Assembly: GCA_949294085.1 (NCBI GenBank)
Contig: CASFFX010000006.1
Span: 352,256-416,255 of the forward strand
Direction: 5' to 3'
Origin: an uncultured bacterium
GTDB taxonomy: Bacteria > Elusimicrobiota > Elusimicrobia > Elusimicrobiales > Elusimicrobiaceae
DNA: 64,000 nucleotides
Every line of letters begins with the position of its first letter. The stretch's first letter is position 1. Below, piece by piece: positions 1 through 7,823 of the stretch. Made by a program: the position numbers and the translations under genes. The notes beneath the pieces were generated by a model, which ran no database searches, had not been told where the DNA came from, and worked only from the letters and a program-made list of their open reading frames with translations.

Positions 1-150
1 CCTGCTTATTAAACGCCAATTCTCCTGCTTTTGGCTTGCAATATAGGCTTCGCACGCTTCCCGCTGGGCCTGCAAACTGTTAAATTCCAGTTCTAGGCCT
101 TCCTCACTAGACTTGCGTGTATAGATGGCACACCGTATTTTACTTTTCAT
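1..150 (-). CDS. Serine site-specific recombinase, N-terminus only (runs off left edge)
   Basis: Fifty codons are visible from an ATG at 150 down to the window edge. The N-terminus contains [11 protein letters not shown], the resolvase/invertase catalytic signature (Y-x-R-x-S, nucleophile predicted at Ser14), followed by an [13 protein letters not shown] segment typical of large serine recombinases. These enzymes integrate or excise phages and conjugative or mobilizable islands. The start overlaps the end of the upstream DUF2924 gene by 11 nt, so the two are probably translationally coupled. The rest of the protein, including the DNA-binding domains, is outside the window. Family assignment is strong; the mobile element it serves is unknown. 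Confidence 0.85.
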   Translation of the reverse strand, partial: MKSKIRCAIYTRKSSEEGLELEFNSLQAQREACEAYIASQKQENWRLISR

Positions 151-526
151 CTTTCACCCCAAAGAACACTTTGCCGTTCCAACTTTTACCTGTTATCTCC
201 TTGGCAATCCCCGACAGGCTTTTGTATTGTTTGCCATTGTATAAGTAGCCATTAGAGATAACTTCTACTGTATGGACAACGCCCTTATAAGAACGTGTGA
301 TTTTAGAGCCGGCTTCCAGGATAACAGTGTGTTTATTGGACAGCATAGAAGCCTGTTTAACCTCATTAAAAAAGCCAAGGGAAGAAATCTTCTCCCGCTT
401 GGCTTGTTCATACCAAATTAGATATTTAATAATTAAGCTGCGACGAATTGACGGTAAAGGCCGGTTGATTACTTCTTTCCATTTGGCATGCAACTGCTGA
501 ACAGTACAATGTGTATAGTCGGTCAT
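140..526 (-). CDS. DUF2924 domain protein
   Basis: A 128-residue protein of the DUF2924 family. It shows the family's core: a basic helical N-terminal half (residues about 10-50), then a small beta-rich half with [10 protein letters not shown], a [12 protein letters not shown] stretch and the ending [12 protein letters not shown] start 18 nt further upstream is possible, but the Shine-Dalgarno AGGAGGGG lies just before the ATG at 526, so that start is chosen. DUF2924 genes commonly sit beside serine recombinases in mobile elements, as here. The molecular function is not established; a recombination accessory role is an inference from neighbourhood. Confidence 0.8.
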   Translation of the reverse strand: MTDYTHCTVQQLHAKWKEVINRPLPSIRRSLIIKYLIWYEQAKREKISSLGFFNEVKQASMLSNKHTVILEAGSKITRSYKGVVHTVEVISNGYLYNGKQYKSLSGIAKEITGKSWNGKVFFGVKDEK

Positions 527-544
527 ATCCCCTCCTATACACAT

Positions 545-1196
545 TACGGCTTACTATGATCTAGAAGTCAAGTACAACAATATTAAGTAAACATAAGTTC
601 GGTTCCTGTTGGACGCACTTTTAAGCAAAAACCCGTTCTGAAAAAGAGCGGGTATTTTTTATCATTTCTCGACGACAAATCCCCAATTTTTACCCACTTT
701 CCTAAAACTCGAAAAATCACTCAATTTTGGACACTATAATTTGCCATTTTCTCGACGAGGATTTATAATTTTGGAAGCAAAAAGTGGTCACAATAATGGC
801 ACAAAATAGCGCAAAAATATAAAGTTCGATGCGGAAAGTAGGAACTTATACATTTTGGGGTTCTCGACGAGAAACTATAAAAGTTGAGCAAAATTAGCAA
901 AAAGAACTATGAAAGCAGTGGACACAATATGGACACTATAACAAAAGTTCTATGCCTAATATAATATCGAACCGCCATTTTTATAGTGCCCATTCTACAT
1001 ACTTGTGGACACAATAAAACTATGTGAAGGAATTTATCCAATGGTTAACTAATTGTCTAAGATTGAATTTTACTCACTTTGTTACCAAATTTAAAGAGGC
1101 GCTTTACCAATATGAATAGAGACCTATTTCTTTATGTCCTGTTATCATTAACTGAACAAAAGGTTAAACACGTTTTATATGCTTGAAGGGTTCAAT
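545..1196. repeat. Gene-free AT-rich stretch with iteron-like repeats
   Basis: No credible gene. Three kinds of short repeat are interspersed. TTCTCGACGA occurs at 666-675, 749-758 and 861-870; the last extends to a perfect 6-bp inverted repeat with a 1-nt centre (TTCTCG-A-CGAGAA, 861-873). A family close to GTGGACACAATA / TGGACACTATAA occurs at 728-739, 784-795 (one mismatch), 918-929, 930-941, 1005-1016 and inverted at 981-992. AAAGTTC(G/T)ATGC occurs at 821-832 and 944-955. The layout resembles iterons or clustered protein-binding sites of a mobile element (replication, att or regulator sites); which of these is unknown. Confidence 0.65.
631..660 (+). terminator. Rho-independent terminator
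   Basis: Stem ACCCGTTCT / AGAGCGGGT with one G-T wobble and a GAAAA loop, followed by a T-run. It is oriented rightward although no plus-strand gene is visible before it. Confidence 0.6.
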
Positions 1197-2720
1197 TTAC
1201 GAAATAGCAAACTTGTTTGTAACGGCAACTTTTTGGGGTATAACGTAAGGAAGAAAAATATCATTTAACATCTTGATCAATTGTTCTCTATCATCACAGT
1301 TTAAACGATTATAAAGTGTAAGCACTTTTTGACGATCTTGTTGAGAAAGAACTTGGATATTAAGAATGAAGGCATCATTTAAATCATTCGGTTCAAACTT
1401 ATCCAATCCATCACCATATTCTCGTTTATTCATGTACAAAATTTTTTGAGCGAGAGGGGTTAAAAGATATGAGAACAATACGTTGATATCTTCCGGTGTA
1501 TAACAAGAATTATGGAAAGAAACCCCATGAAATGTAGTTAAATTTTTGATTAATGATTCATTACGTATGATTTTTAATCCATTTCTGCTGAAGACAGAAA
1601 TCCATATAGGGAAAGCCTGTTTGTTTTCTATAGAATACCAAGGATATCGGTGCGACGTTAGAAATCCTTTGTTATATCCTTTTTTTTCTCCCTGGCGGAT
1701 ATATTCATAGTCGAAATTTGTTTTTGCCTTAGTTCCATCAAATAAAAAGATCTTTTTATTAGCATTAATCAACTCGCGCAAAGAATCTTTATTAAAAATT
1801 GGTTTTTTGATATCACAAGCTTTACAGGCACATGGAATACATGCTCCTTTAGTTAAATTGTGAAGAGAAATGTCTTTCTGTTTCAAAACAAAAAAATCAT
1901 TGTTCCCAGTAGCTATACCACGTTTAACTTGAGCAATTTGATGGAAAGGAATAAGATTTGTATATTGCAAAATGTTATTTTGCTGGAAATATTGCAACCA
2001 TTTAGCTCTTGGGTTTAGTTCAGAATAGGCCTTTTTATTAACACAATTTAATTTTTGTGGGTTTTCTAATTGATTCATATCAGAAATATTCAGAAATTCA
2101 ACGTGTGTATGCCTTTTGTTTTCTAATACGATAATGCAAGAAGTTGTAATTGCTTCTTCGAATATGTTCAGTTGATTGTCAAAGCGAATAATTTTAGATA
2201 ACATTCCCGTTTTTAATAAGTATTCTTTTACATTTCTTCCATACCCCGCATTGAGAAATTCCGCAGGAACAATATAACAACATTTTCCATAAGGTGTTAA
2301 CTCATTAATACTTTTTATTAGAAAATAGATATACAAGTTCGTATAACCACTCAAGGACACATTGTACAGCTTTTTAAAACGATCAATCAGTAATTTTCGA
2401 TTTTTTATTTCTTGGAATTTATGATATGGAGGATTGCATACGATCATGTCATATAATCTAATAGAATCAGATAACAGATAATCCTGTTGTAATAATTGAA
2501 CCCTAAAACTTTGTCGTTGACATGCTGCTATCATTTCAGGGTCAACGTCATATGCAACCTTCGTAATAGTTGGATTTTGTTTTTCTAAAGACTTTAAGAA
2601 AATCCCTTTTCCTACTGCGGGATCCAAAAAAGAAGTAACATGATTAGAATAAGTTAATCTTATCATGAAATCGGAAAGAATCTCCGGAGTAAAGAATTGT
2701 CCCAACAGTTTTTGTTTCAT
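1197..2720 (-). CDS. N6-adenine DNA methyltransferase (M.TaqI-like, gamma type)
   Basis: A 507-residue modification methyltransferase. It begins with the GQFFTP motif (residues 7-12), has the SAM-binding motif I FLDPAVGKG near residue 35 and the catalytic NPPY tetrad near residue 96. That order (SAM site before NPPY) and the C-terminal target-recognition half are typical of gamma-class M.TaqI/Eco57I-like adenine methylases. Its ATG overlaps the stop of the upstream endonuclease gene by 4 nt (ATGA), so the pair is co-translated. It should protect host DNA from the partner nuclease. The recognition sequence cannot be read from the protein. Confidence 0.9.
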   Translation of the reverse strand: MKQKLLGQFFTPEILSDFMIRLTYSNHVTSFLDPAVGKGIFLKSLEKQNPTITKVAYDVDPEMIAACQRQSFRVQLLQQDYLLSDSIRLYDMIVCNPPYHKFQEIKNRKLLIDRFKKLYNVSLSGYTNLYIYFLIKSINELTPYGKCCYIVPAEFLNAGYGRNVKEYLLKTGMLSKIIRFDNQLNIFEEAITTSCIIVLENKRHTHVEFLNISDMNQLENPQKLNCVNKKAYSELNPRAKWLQYFQQNNILQYTNLIPFHQIAQVKRGIATGNNDFFVLKQKDISLHNLTKGACIPCACKACDIKKPIFNKDSLRELINANKKIFLFDGTKAKTNFDYEYIRQGEKKGYNKGFLTSHRYPWYSIENKQAFPIWISVFSRNGLKIIRNESLIKNLTTFHGVSFHNSCYTPEDINVLFSYLLTPLAQKILYMNKREYGDGLDKFEPNDLNDAFILNIQVLSQQDRQKVLTLYNRLNCDDREQLIKMLNDIFLPYVIPQKVAVTNKFAIS

Positions 2721-3805
2721 TGTAATTCAAATCCAAATAAATTATGAAACCCTTCTTTATCGATAACCGAAATACTATTATCAAAAACAACATAAAAAAG
2801 GAGCCGCCCTCTTCCCAATTCTTTCATTTGACTATGATGTTTTGGTAAATCAATTTGCCGCAGAATTAATTGTTCATTAGTTGCATGAATTTTAATTGTA
2901 GTTTTGTTTTGATTTTTTATATCACTTTCAATAAAATATTCATGGTTTTCCAACGCAGGTGTTCCCAATAATTCTAAAATTCTCTGGTAAGATACTCCAT
3001 ATGCTTTATCAAAAAATACTTGTACATAATAATGAGGAACCCCATAGGTTTTAACCCAATTATACACAACCTTTAAATCCTCAACTTTTGGAGTAATTGA
3101 CAAGAATGTACGTTTTGTAATTTCTGATATTGTTTGTTTTAGTTCTTTTAGAAGATGAGATAAACTTTGTAATTCTTCTGTGCTTTTCCAGGAAGGACAA
3201 CGGAAAGACAAAGCATGTAAATTCTCTTCTTTTACAGACTGTATAATTTCAAAAAGAGCACAATCTTTTGACTGTAACAAAGAACCATGCGTAGATAGTA
3301 TCTCATTTTTAATAGACAAAGCTTTATTCCTTAGCATTGCTTGCCTATTACTCATGTATTGTTCATATTTATCAATCAAGAAGGCACTTGATCTTACTTC
3401 AATTCCGCACAATGCTTTTGGAACAATTTTATTAAGAACATCTAAACCGAAATTGCTAATATCGGTGGTCTGAAGGGTAAAATCATCCCTTTTAAAAATA
3501 AGAATATCAGGGCGCTTCCCTATAGAGTCTAATTCCTTTTGATAATTTTCATAAAATTCTTTAAAACCATCTTCTCCAGCAATAATATTATCTCCTCTCC
3601 CATATTTAACCGCGATATAAGCTGATGAGTTCTTATTAATCCCATCTAATAAAGTCTTTTCTGCCCAGTCTCCTTGTTCTTTATTGGTTAAGAACTCCGA
3701 TGAGACCTGAGTCGGAGGCGTCGATTTTAACCGTTCACTCTGAAAATCAACAATAGTTGGGCTAATGTTTTGAATTAAATTATTAATAATATCCAGATAG
3801 GCCAT
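2717..3805 (-). CDS. Type II restriction endonuclease, AccI-like
   Basis: A 362-residue protein immediately upstream of, and overlapping, the adenine methylase. The segment SSEFLTNKEQGDWAE near residues 36-50 and the pair RPDILIF (about 98-104) with CGIEVRSS (about 133-140) fit the AccI restriction endonuclease family. The latter two would supply the PD...ExR/K metal site. AccI-type enzymes cut degenerate hexamers (GTMKAC in AccI itself); specificity here is not inferred. Expression of the nuclease gene first, with a strong AGGAGGG ribosome site, is unusual for a system without an evident controller protein. Confidence 0.75.
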   Translation of the reverse strand: MAYLDIINNLIQNISPTIVDFQSERLKSTPPTQVSSEFLTNKEQGDWAEKTLLDGINKNSSAYIAVKYGRGDNIIAGEDGFKEFYENYQKELDSIGKRPDILIFKRDDFTLQTTDISNFGLDVLNKIVPKALCGIEVRSSAFLIDKYEQYMSNRQAMLRNKALSIKNEILSTHGSLLQSKDCALFEIIQSVKEENLHALSFRCPSWKSTEELQSLSHLLKELKQTISEITKRTFLSITPKVEDLKVVYNWVKTYGVPHYYVQVFFDKAYGVSYQRILELLGTPALENHEYFIESDIKNQNKTTIKIHATNEQLILRQIDLPKHHSQMKELGRGRLLFYVVFDNSISVIDKEGFHNLFGFELQ

Positions 3806-3825
3806 AAAGGGCCCTCCTTTTTTTC

Positions 3826-3831
3826 ATTATA
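3826..3831 (-). promoter_or_regulatory. -10 element of the restriction-modification operon
   Basis: TATAAT on the minus strand, 20 nt before the endonuclease ATG at 3805, with an AGGAGGG ribosome site between. No good -35 is visible. Confidence 0.5.
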
Positions 3832-4003
3832 GTAATTTTAATATGCTTTGTGTTTTTGTTTAGTTTGGTATCCAAAGAGGAACAGTAAATAAAAACCCAT
3901 TAAATGAGTCCCGAAATCGGCCCACAAACGGGTTTTAAGGTCTTGGGCCTGGGGTTTCCTCGCATTTGGCTCTTTTTTAATTCGTGGGCAAAAATTCGAA
4001 TGA

Positions 4004-4301
4004 TTTGCCAATATCTCTGTGTACCGCAGAAATCCGAACTATACGATGAGAGAGATGTATTTGATATACATCCCTAAACTGCTTTTGAAACGGTTGGCAG
4101 AGTACTAGGCAGAAAATTGGAACCACCTTTATTAAAAAGTTTAAGGGCAAGGACCTGCTAATTGAAGTAAAAGAAGATGGTTTGTACTGGGAAGGGAAGT
4201 GCTATAAATCCCTTTCCGGTTTGGCCATGGCGATTACGGAGCACCCGATATCGGGTTATGTATTTTTCCACAAGGAGATAGCAGAATGGCAGACAAAATA
4301 G
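4004..4301 (+). pseudogene. DUF2924 remnant, frameshifted and start-less
   Basis: Plus-strand decayed copy of the gene family at 140-526. One frame gives MREMYLIYIPKLLLKRLAEY then a stop at about 4110, matching the helical N-half. A second frame (4089-4301) gives FIKKFKGKDLLIEVKEDGLY followed by YWEGKCYKSLSGLA and GYVFFHKE, matching the beta-rich C-half. The two frames overlap and neither has a complete reading frame, so a frameshift has split the gene. Its sequence differs clearly from the intact copy, so it is not a recent duplicate. Confidence 0.6.
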
Positions 4302-4522
4302 AGAAAGATGCACTTCGGACAACCGTTGGAAGGCTCCGGATTTGTTATCCAAAAGGGACTAGGGTGGAGTTGGTAAAAATGAATGATGGACAAGCTCCAC
4401 CCATAGGGACACAGGATATCGTACAACTTGTGGATGATATTGGAACCATAATGGTGGACTGGGATAATGGAAATAAGTTAGGGGTAGGGCTAGGAGAGGA
4501 TGTATGCCGGAAGATAAAATAA
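4286..4522 (+). CDS. DUF4314 domain protein
   Basis: A 78-residue protein whose C-terminal 55 residues carry the DUF4314 signature: a YPKGTRVELVKMNDGQAPP stretch, IGTQ, VDDIGTIMVDWDNGNKLGV and GEDVCRKI. This family is common in mobile elements and phages of gut bacteria; its function is unknown, though the beta-rich short fold suggests a nucleic-acid or protein adaptor. GGAG lies 9-12 nt before the ATG. It overlaps the end of the DUF2924 remnant by 16 nt and the next gene by 19 nt, so the small genes once formed an operon. Confidence 0.75.
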   Translation: MADKIEKDALRTTVGRLRICYPKGTRVELVKMNDGQAPPIGTQDIVQLVDDIGTIMVDWDNGNKLGVGLGEDVCRKIK

Positions 4523-4725
4523 ATGGATTAAAATGCGTTAGTTGGACATATACAGTACACGCAGAAGATAGGTTTGGGAATAGCATGGACCTCAGACATG
4601 TAGGTCGTTTTGATACTCCCACAAAAGCAAGAACCTACATACGGGAAAATTGTGGTGCGTGGGCGTTCTTTAGATCGTTATATAAATCCTTGAAAACAGA
4701 GTTGGAATTAAGAATTTTTGGCTAA
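4504..4725 (+). CDS. Small hypothetical protein of the mobile region
   Basis: A 73-residue protein I do not recognise. The sequence has the look of a small alpha/beta adaptor: a VSWTYTVHAED strand, VGRFDTPTKARTYIREN, then a helical basic tail. Its start overlaps the DUF4314 gene by 19 nt in another frame, consistent with translational coupling. Nothing in it points to a catalytic function. Confidence 0.5.
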   Translation: MPEDKINGLKCVSWTYTVHAEDRFGNSMDLRHVGRFDTPTKARTYIRENCGAWAFFRSLYKSLKTELELRIFG

Positions 4726-4912
4726 ATTTTCTATTAATTCCCTGTTTTGTTTTTAGGGAATTTTAGGTTATTGTATTGGGAAAACCGCATAAAAAGTGCC
4801 AATAATAATCATAAAACCCAAAAATTCCCTGCATTTTCCCTGTTTATCAGGGAATTTGCCACCAAAAGCTAACAGCATATTGCTGGCACAACTACACACT
4901 CCGTTGGATATA

Positions 4913-4934
4913 CCCCGCGCAAGCGGGGTTTTTT
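4913..4934 (+). terminator. Rho-independent terminator
   Basis: CCCCGC-gcaa-GCGGGG stem followed by six T; closes the small-gene cluster to the left. Confidence 0.75.
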
Positions 4935-5122
4935 ATGAAATCATCTCTTGGGCCTCGCAGGGCTTGTTTAGCACACCCCAAAAGAAACGCTTTCCACTCA
5001 CACCAACCAAAGCATCGCCGCCGTCATCTATCCTCCGTACCGGGGGAAAACCCCGTCTGTGAACCCTCTGTCAAACAGCTTTCGCCAAGCGAAAACAAAA
5101 AATATCTTACGAAGCGAGATGC

Positions 5123-5151
5123 TTGACATTAGTTAGATATCTAACTATAAT
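5123..5151 (+). promoter_or_regulatory. marR promoter with palindromic operator
   Basis: TTGACA at 5123-5128 and TATAAT at 5146-5151 with a 17-bp spacer, i.e. a consensus promoter. The spacer and the first bases of the -10 form the perfect 18-bp palindrome TAGTTAGATATCTAACTA (5130-5147), the expected layout for MarR autorepression. Transcription should begin close to 5158, the A of the start codon. Confidence 0.85.
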
Positions 5152-5157
5152 GAGCTT

Positions 5158-5580
5158 ATGTATCCGATTTTATCTCTCATCAATCAAGTATCCAGCCGTG
5201 GCAATTCGCTCATTGCAAGCCAATTAAAAGCACTTCACTGCGCCCAACTGGCTCCCTCTCACGGGGACATTTTGGCTGTTTTGTATAAGCACAAAAAAGT
5301 GTCAATGCAAGATATTGCAAAAAAAATTTTTAAGACCAAAGCCACCGTTACCGTTTTAATTGACAAATTGGAAAAAATGGGCTTTGTAACAAGGGAAAAA
5401 ACGGCCGCCGACAGCAGAATTACCTATATTTGTTTGTCGGAAAAAGGCCGCCAATTTGAAACCGTATTCAAAAAAATATCCCGCGAGCTTAATCAAAAAC
5501 TTTATAAAAACTTTACGAAAGAGGAATTGAGGCAAGCGGATTATTTATTAAAAAAAATATTAAAAAATATAGAAATTTAG
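5158..5580 (+). CDS. MarR-family transcriptional regulator
   Basis: A 140-residue winged-helix repressor. The HTH (about residues 48-72, ending in KATVTVLIDKLEKMGFV) and the wing (TREKTAADSRITYICLSEKG) are canonical MarR features, and the terminal helices provide the dimer interface. The start codon coincides with the predicted transcription start, so the message appears leaderless; no Shine-Dalgarno precedes it. The perfect palindrome in its promoter is almost certainly its own operator. The SnoaL-like gene 40 bp downstream is probably co-regulated. The inducing ligand is unknown. Confidence 0.9.
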   Translation: MYPILSLINQVSSRGNSLIASQLKALHCAQLAPSHGDILAVLYKHKKVSMQDIAKKIFKTKATVTVLIDKLEKMGFVTREKTAADSRITYICLSEKGRQFETVFKKISRELNQKLYKNFTKEELRQADYLLKKILKNIEI

Positions 5581-5620
5581 GAAAAAAGGATTACACGACC
5601 TTTCCAAACAGGAGCTAGGT

Positions 5621-6034
5621 ATGAATACTGAAAAGAACAAACTTACCATGAAAAAATTTGAAACCATGATCAATACGGCGGATTTGAAGCTAGCCAACGA
5701 ATTAATCAGCGCTACCGCCCAATTTGTTACTCCCGTATCTCCCACACCGTTGATTGGAGGAGAAGGGTATTTGTCGGTCGTTCATTTTTTACGGACTGGA
5801 TTTTCTAACGTGCAATGGAAAGCCGACACGCTGGTGGCAGAAGACAACATCGTGGCCGTAAATTGGATTTGCACCGGTACACACGACGGGGAATTTTTGG
5901 GGATTAAACCCACCCATAAATCTTTTTCGGCCCGATTTATGAATTTTTATTATTTTGATGAAGACGGAAAAATCATCAACGACGTGGCGGCAGAAGGGAT
6001 GATTGCCATTTTGAAGGCAATCGGGGCGTGCTAA
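5621..6034 (+). CDS. SnoaL-like (NTF2-fold) protein
   Basis: A 137-residue protein with the SnoaL/ester-cyclase pattern: an N-terminal helix, GGEGYLSVVHFLRTGF, then the strands of the NTF2 cup with VNWICTGTHDGEFLGI and the closing FYYFDEDGKII...D. Such proteins bind or transform small hydrophobic molecules; substrates vary and cannot be assigned. AGGAG lies 6-10 nt before the ATG. It directly follows the MarR gene with no terminator between, so it is likely in the same regulon. Confidence 0.75.
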   Translation: MNTEKNKLTMKKFETMINTADLKLANELISATAQFVTPVSPTPLIGGEGYLSVVHFLRTGFSNVQWKADTLVAEDNIVAVNWICTGTHDGEFLGIKPTHKSFSARFMNFYYFDEDGKIINDVAAEGMIAILKAIGAC

Positions 6035-6233
6035 ACAAAAGCAAAAAATTCGTCCAAACGAACAGGCCAGCGGGGAAGGCTTCGGCAAAGCCCCAGGATA
6101 GATGGTTTCAAACGCTCGTCATACATGACCAGCGTGAAAATAATCCTCGCACGGTCCATTTCCATGCGGCCTGCAACCTGGGAAAAGCATTGTTTTCAAT
6201 CCGTCCGCTGTATGAAGAAACGTCTTTTTCGGC

Positions 6234-6264
6234 TTGACTTGGAGTTAACTCCAGATAGTACAAT
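6234..6264 (+). promoter_or_regulatory. MerR-type promoter with 19-bp spacer and dyad
   Basis: TTGACT at 6234-6239 and TACAAT at 6259-6264 are separated by 19 bp. The spacer carries the 14-bp perfect dyad TGGAGTTAACTCCA (6240-6253). Overlong spacers with a central dyad are the hallmark of promoters twisted open by MerR-family activators, and this particular dyad resembles aldehyde/electrophile-responsive MerR sites. No MerR gene is in the window. Confidence 0.75.
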
Positions 6265-6287
6265 AATACATAGCAAAGGAGGTTGCT

Positions 6288-7310
6288 ATGAAAAAATTAC
6301 TGACGGCGTTACTAACCGCCGGTTTAGTAGGGGGAGGAATCACCATGGTTCATGCCGCAAAATGGGATAAAACATTTCCGAAAAGCAAACAAGTAAACGT
6401 CAAAAAGGTAAAATTCAAAAACCGCTTTGGCATTACGTTAGTGGGGGATCTTTACACCCCCAAGACCTTGCAAAAGGACGCCAAACTGCCCGCCATCGCC
6501 ATTTCGGGCCCGTTTGGTGCGGTGAAGGAACAAGCTTCCGGCCTGTACGCACAGACCTTGGCCGAACGCGGGTTCATCACCTTGGCGTTTGATCCGTCTT
6601 TCACCGGGCAGAGCAAAGGCTCCGCACGCAATGTGGCCTCGCCCGACATTAATACCGAGGACTTCAGCGCCGCGGTGGATTTTTTAAGCACGTACAAACA
6701 AGTGGACCCCAACAAAATCGGCATTTTGGGGATTTGCGGTTTTGGCGGATTTGCATTAAACGCCGCCGCCATGGACACCCGCATTAAAGCGACGGTAACC
6801 TCCACCATGTACGATATGACGCGCGTTTCCGCCCGCGGTTATTTTGACGCGATGGACGCCGACGCCCGTTACGCCCAAAAAGAACAACTCAACGCCCAAC
6901 GCACGAAAGATTTTCAATCCGGCACCTATGCCCCTCAGCCCGGCCTGCCCGAAAAACTGACCGGCGAAGAACCGTGGTTCGTGCAGGATTATTGGCACTA
7001 TTACAAAACGCCACGCGGGTTTCACAAGCGCTCTATCAACTCCAACGGAAATTGGAATATGACGTCGTCTCTGTCGCTAATGAACTTGCCTATTTTGGCC
7101 TACAGCGGCGAAATCCGCACGCCGGTGCTGATGATTCACGGCGAGAAAGCCCACAGCCGCTATTTCAGCGAGGACGCTTTCAAAAAACTAACGGGGGACA
7201 ACAAGCAACTGCTTATTATTCCGGGGGCAACCCATGTGGATTTGTACGACAACCTGGAAAAAATCCCGTTTGATAAAATAACGGCGTTCTTTCAGGAAAA
7301 TCTGAAATAA
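6288..7310 (+). CDS. Exported alpha/beta hydrolase (DLH-like)
   Basis: A 340-residue hydrolase with a Sec signal peptide (residues 1-23, MKKLLTALLTAG..., cleaved after VHA). The nucleophile elbow is GICGFGG (148-154), so the predicted nucleophile is Cys150 rather than Ser, as in dienelactone-hydrolase relatives. His316 in PGATHVDLY completes the triad, with the acid near residues 286-297. An AAAGGAGG ribosome site precedes the ATG. It is expressed from the 19-bp-spacer promoter, suggesting induction by electrophile or thiol stress. The stop overlaps the next gene's ATG. Substrate unknown. Confidence 0.8.
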   Translation: MKKLLTALLTAGLVGGGITMVHAAKWDKTFPKSKQVNVKKVKFKNRFGITLVGDLYTPKTLQKDAKLPAIAISGPFGAVKEQASGLYAQTLAERGFITLAFDPSFTGQSKGSARNVASPDINTEDFSAAVDFLSTYKQVDPNKIGILGICGFGGFALNAAAMDTRIKATVTSTMYDMTRVSARGYFDAMDADARYAQKEQLNAQRTKDFQSGTYAPQPGLPEKLTGEEPWFVQDYWHYYKTPRGFHKRSINSNGNWNMTSSLSLMNLPILAYSGEIRTPVLMIHGEKAHSRYFSEDAFKKLTGDNKQLLIIPGATHVDLYDNLEKIPFDKITAFFQENLK

Positions 7311-7747
7311 TGAAACGACCGCCTTTACGGATTGCAATCGCTGCTTTATGCCTGTTTGCCGCCTGCGAAATGCCGGCGGCAGACGGGCCGCAGCAAGGGA
7401 AAAATATGCAACTGCAAATTGGAAACAAAACCTGGACGGTAACACTGGAAAACAACGCCGCCGCCCACGCTTTTAGCCAACGCCTGCCGTTTTCGGCCGA
7501 GATGACAGAACTCAACGGCAACGAAAAATATGTGTATTTGGACCAGCCTCTTCCATCGAACCCTCAAAAGATAGGCACTATCCGCACGGGGGATGTGATG
7601 TTGTTTGGAGATAATTGCCTGGTGCTGTTTTACCGGGATTTTTCTTCTTCTTACCGCTACACCCGCCTGGGCCGTGTGAGCGCTCCTTCCGGCCTGGCCC
7701 GCCATGTGGGGAGCGGGCCCATCTCGGTTTCCTTTCTCTCCGAATAA
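7310..7747 (+). CDS. Exported cyclophilin-like fold protein
   Basis: A 145-residue protein with a signal sequence ending in LFAAC, compatible with a lipoprotein but with Phe at the usual Leu/Val position. The mature part matches the small cyclophilin-like family: MQLQIGNKTWTVTLENNAAA, the central TIRTGDVMLFGDNCLVLFY stretch and RYTRLGRV. The family is usually cytoplasmic or secreted and often encoded with oxidoreductases or hydrolases; peptidyl-prolyl isomerase activity is not established. Its ATG overlaps the preceding stop by one base, so it is co-translated with the hydrolase. Confidence 0.75.
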   Translation: MKRPPLRIAIAALCLFAACEMPAADGPQQGKNMQLQIGNKTWTVTLENNAAAHAFSQRLPFSAEMTELNGNEKYVYLDQPLPSNPQKIGTIRTGDVMLFGDNCLVLFYRDFSSSYRYTRLGRVSAPSGLARHVGSGPISVSFLSE

Positions 7748-7749
7748 GA

Positions 7750-7769
7750 CCGCGTCTGCGGCTTTTTTT
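7750..7769 (+). terminator. Short terminator after the hydrolase operon
   Basis: CCGC-gtct-GCGG followed by seven T. The stem is short, so efficiency is uncertain. Confidence 0.5.
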
Positions 7770-7773
7770 ATCT

Positions 7774-7813
7774 AAAAAACGCCAGCGAGCAGACGCACCG
7801 TTTCCCGCTGGCG
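7774..7813 (-). terminator. Terminator of the UDG-like gene
   Basis: CGCCAGCG / CGCTGGCG 8-bp stem with an 18-nt loop, followed by a T-run when read leftward. Confidence 0.65.
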
Positions 7814-7823
7814 GAGCTTTTTG

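Larger units (their letters stand above)
4726..5157. other. Intergenic boundary between mobile region and core genes
   Basis: No gene supported. The left part repeats the octamer ATTCCCTG-like motif: AATTCCCT pairs with AGGGAATT around 4735-4762, and TTCCCTG/CAGGGAA forms an inverted repeat near 4836-4856. Next come CAGCA/TGCTG (about 4875-4887), a terminator at 4913-4934, and the marR promoter at the right end. The inverted repeats mark the likely edge of the accessory DNA, but I see no convincing att core. Confidence 0.4.

Noticed and set aside
6028..6237. Small plus-strand ORF between SnoaL and hydrolase genes
   Set aside because: No ribosome site, no recognisable content, and it runs into the MerR-type promoter. 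A minus-strand frame here (with RMEMDRARIIFTLVMYDER) looks gene-like but lacks a start and a family match.
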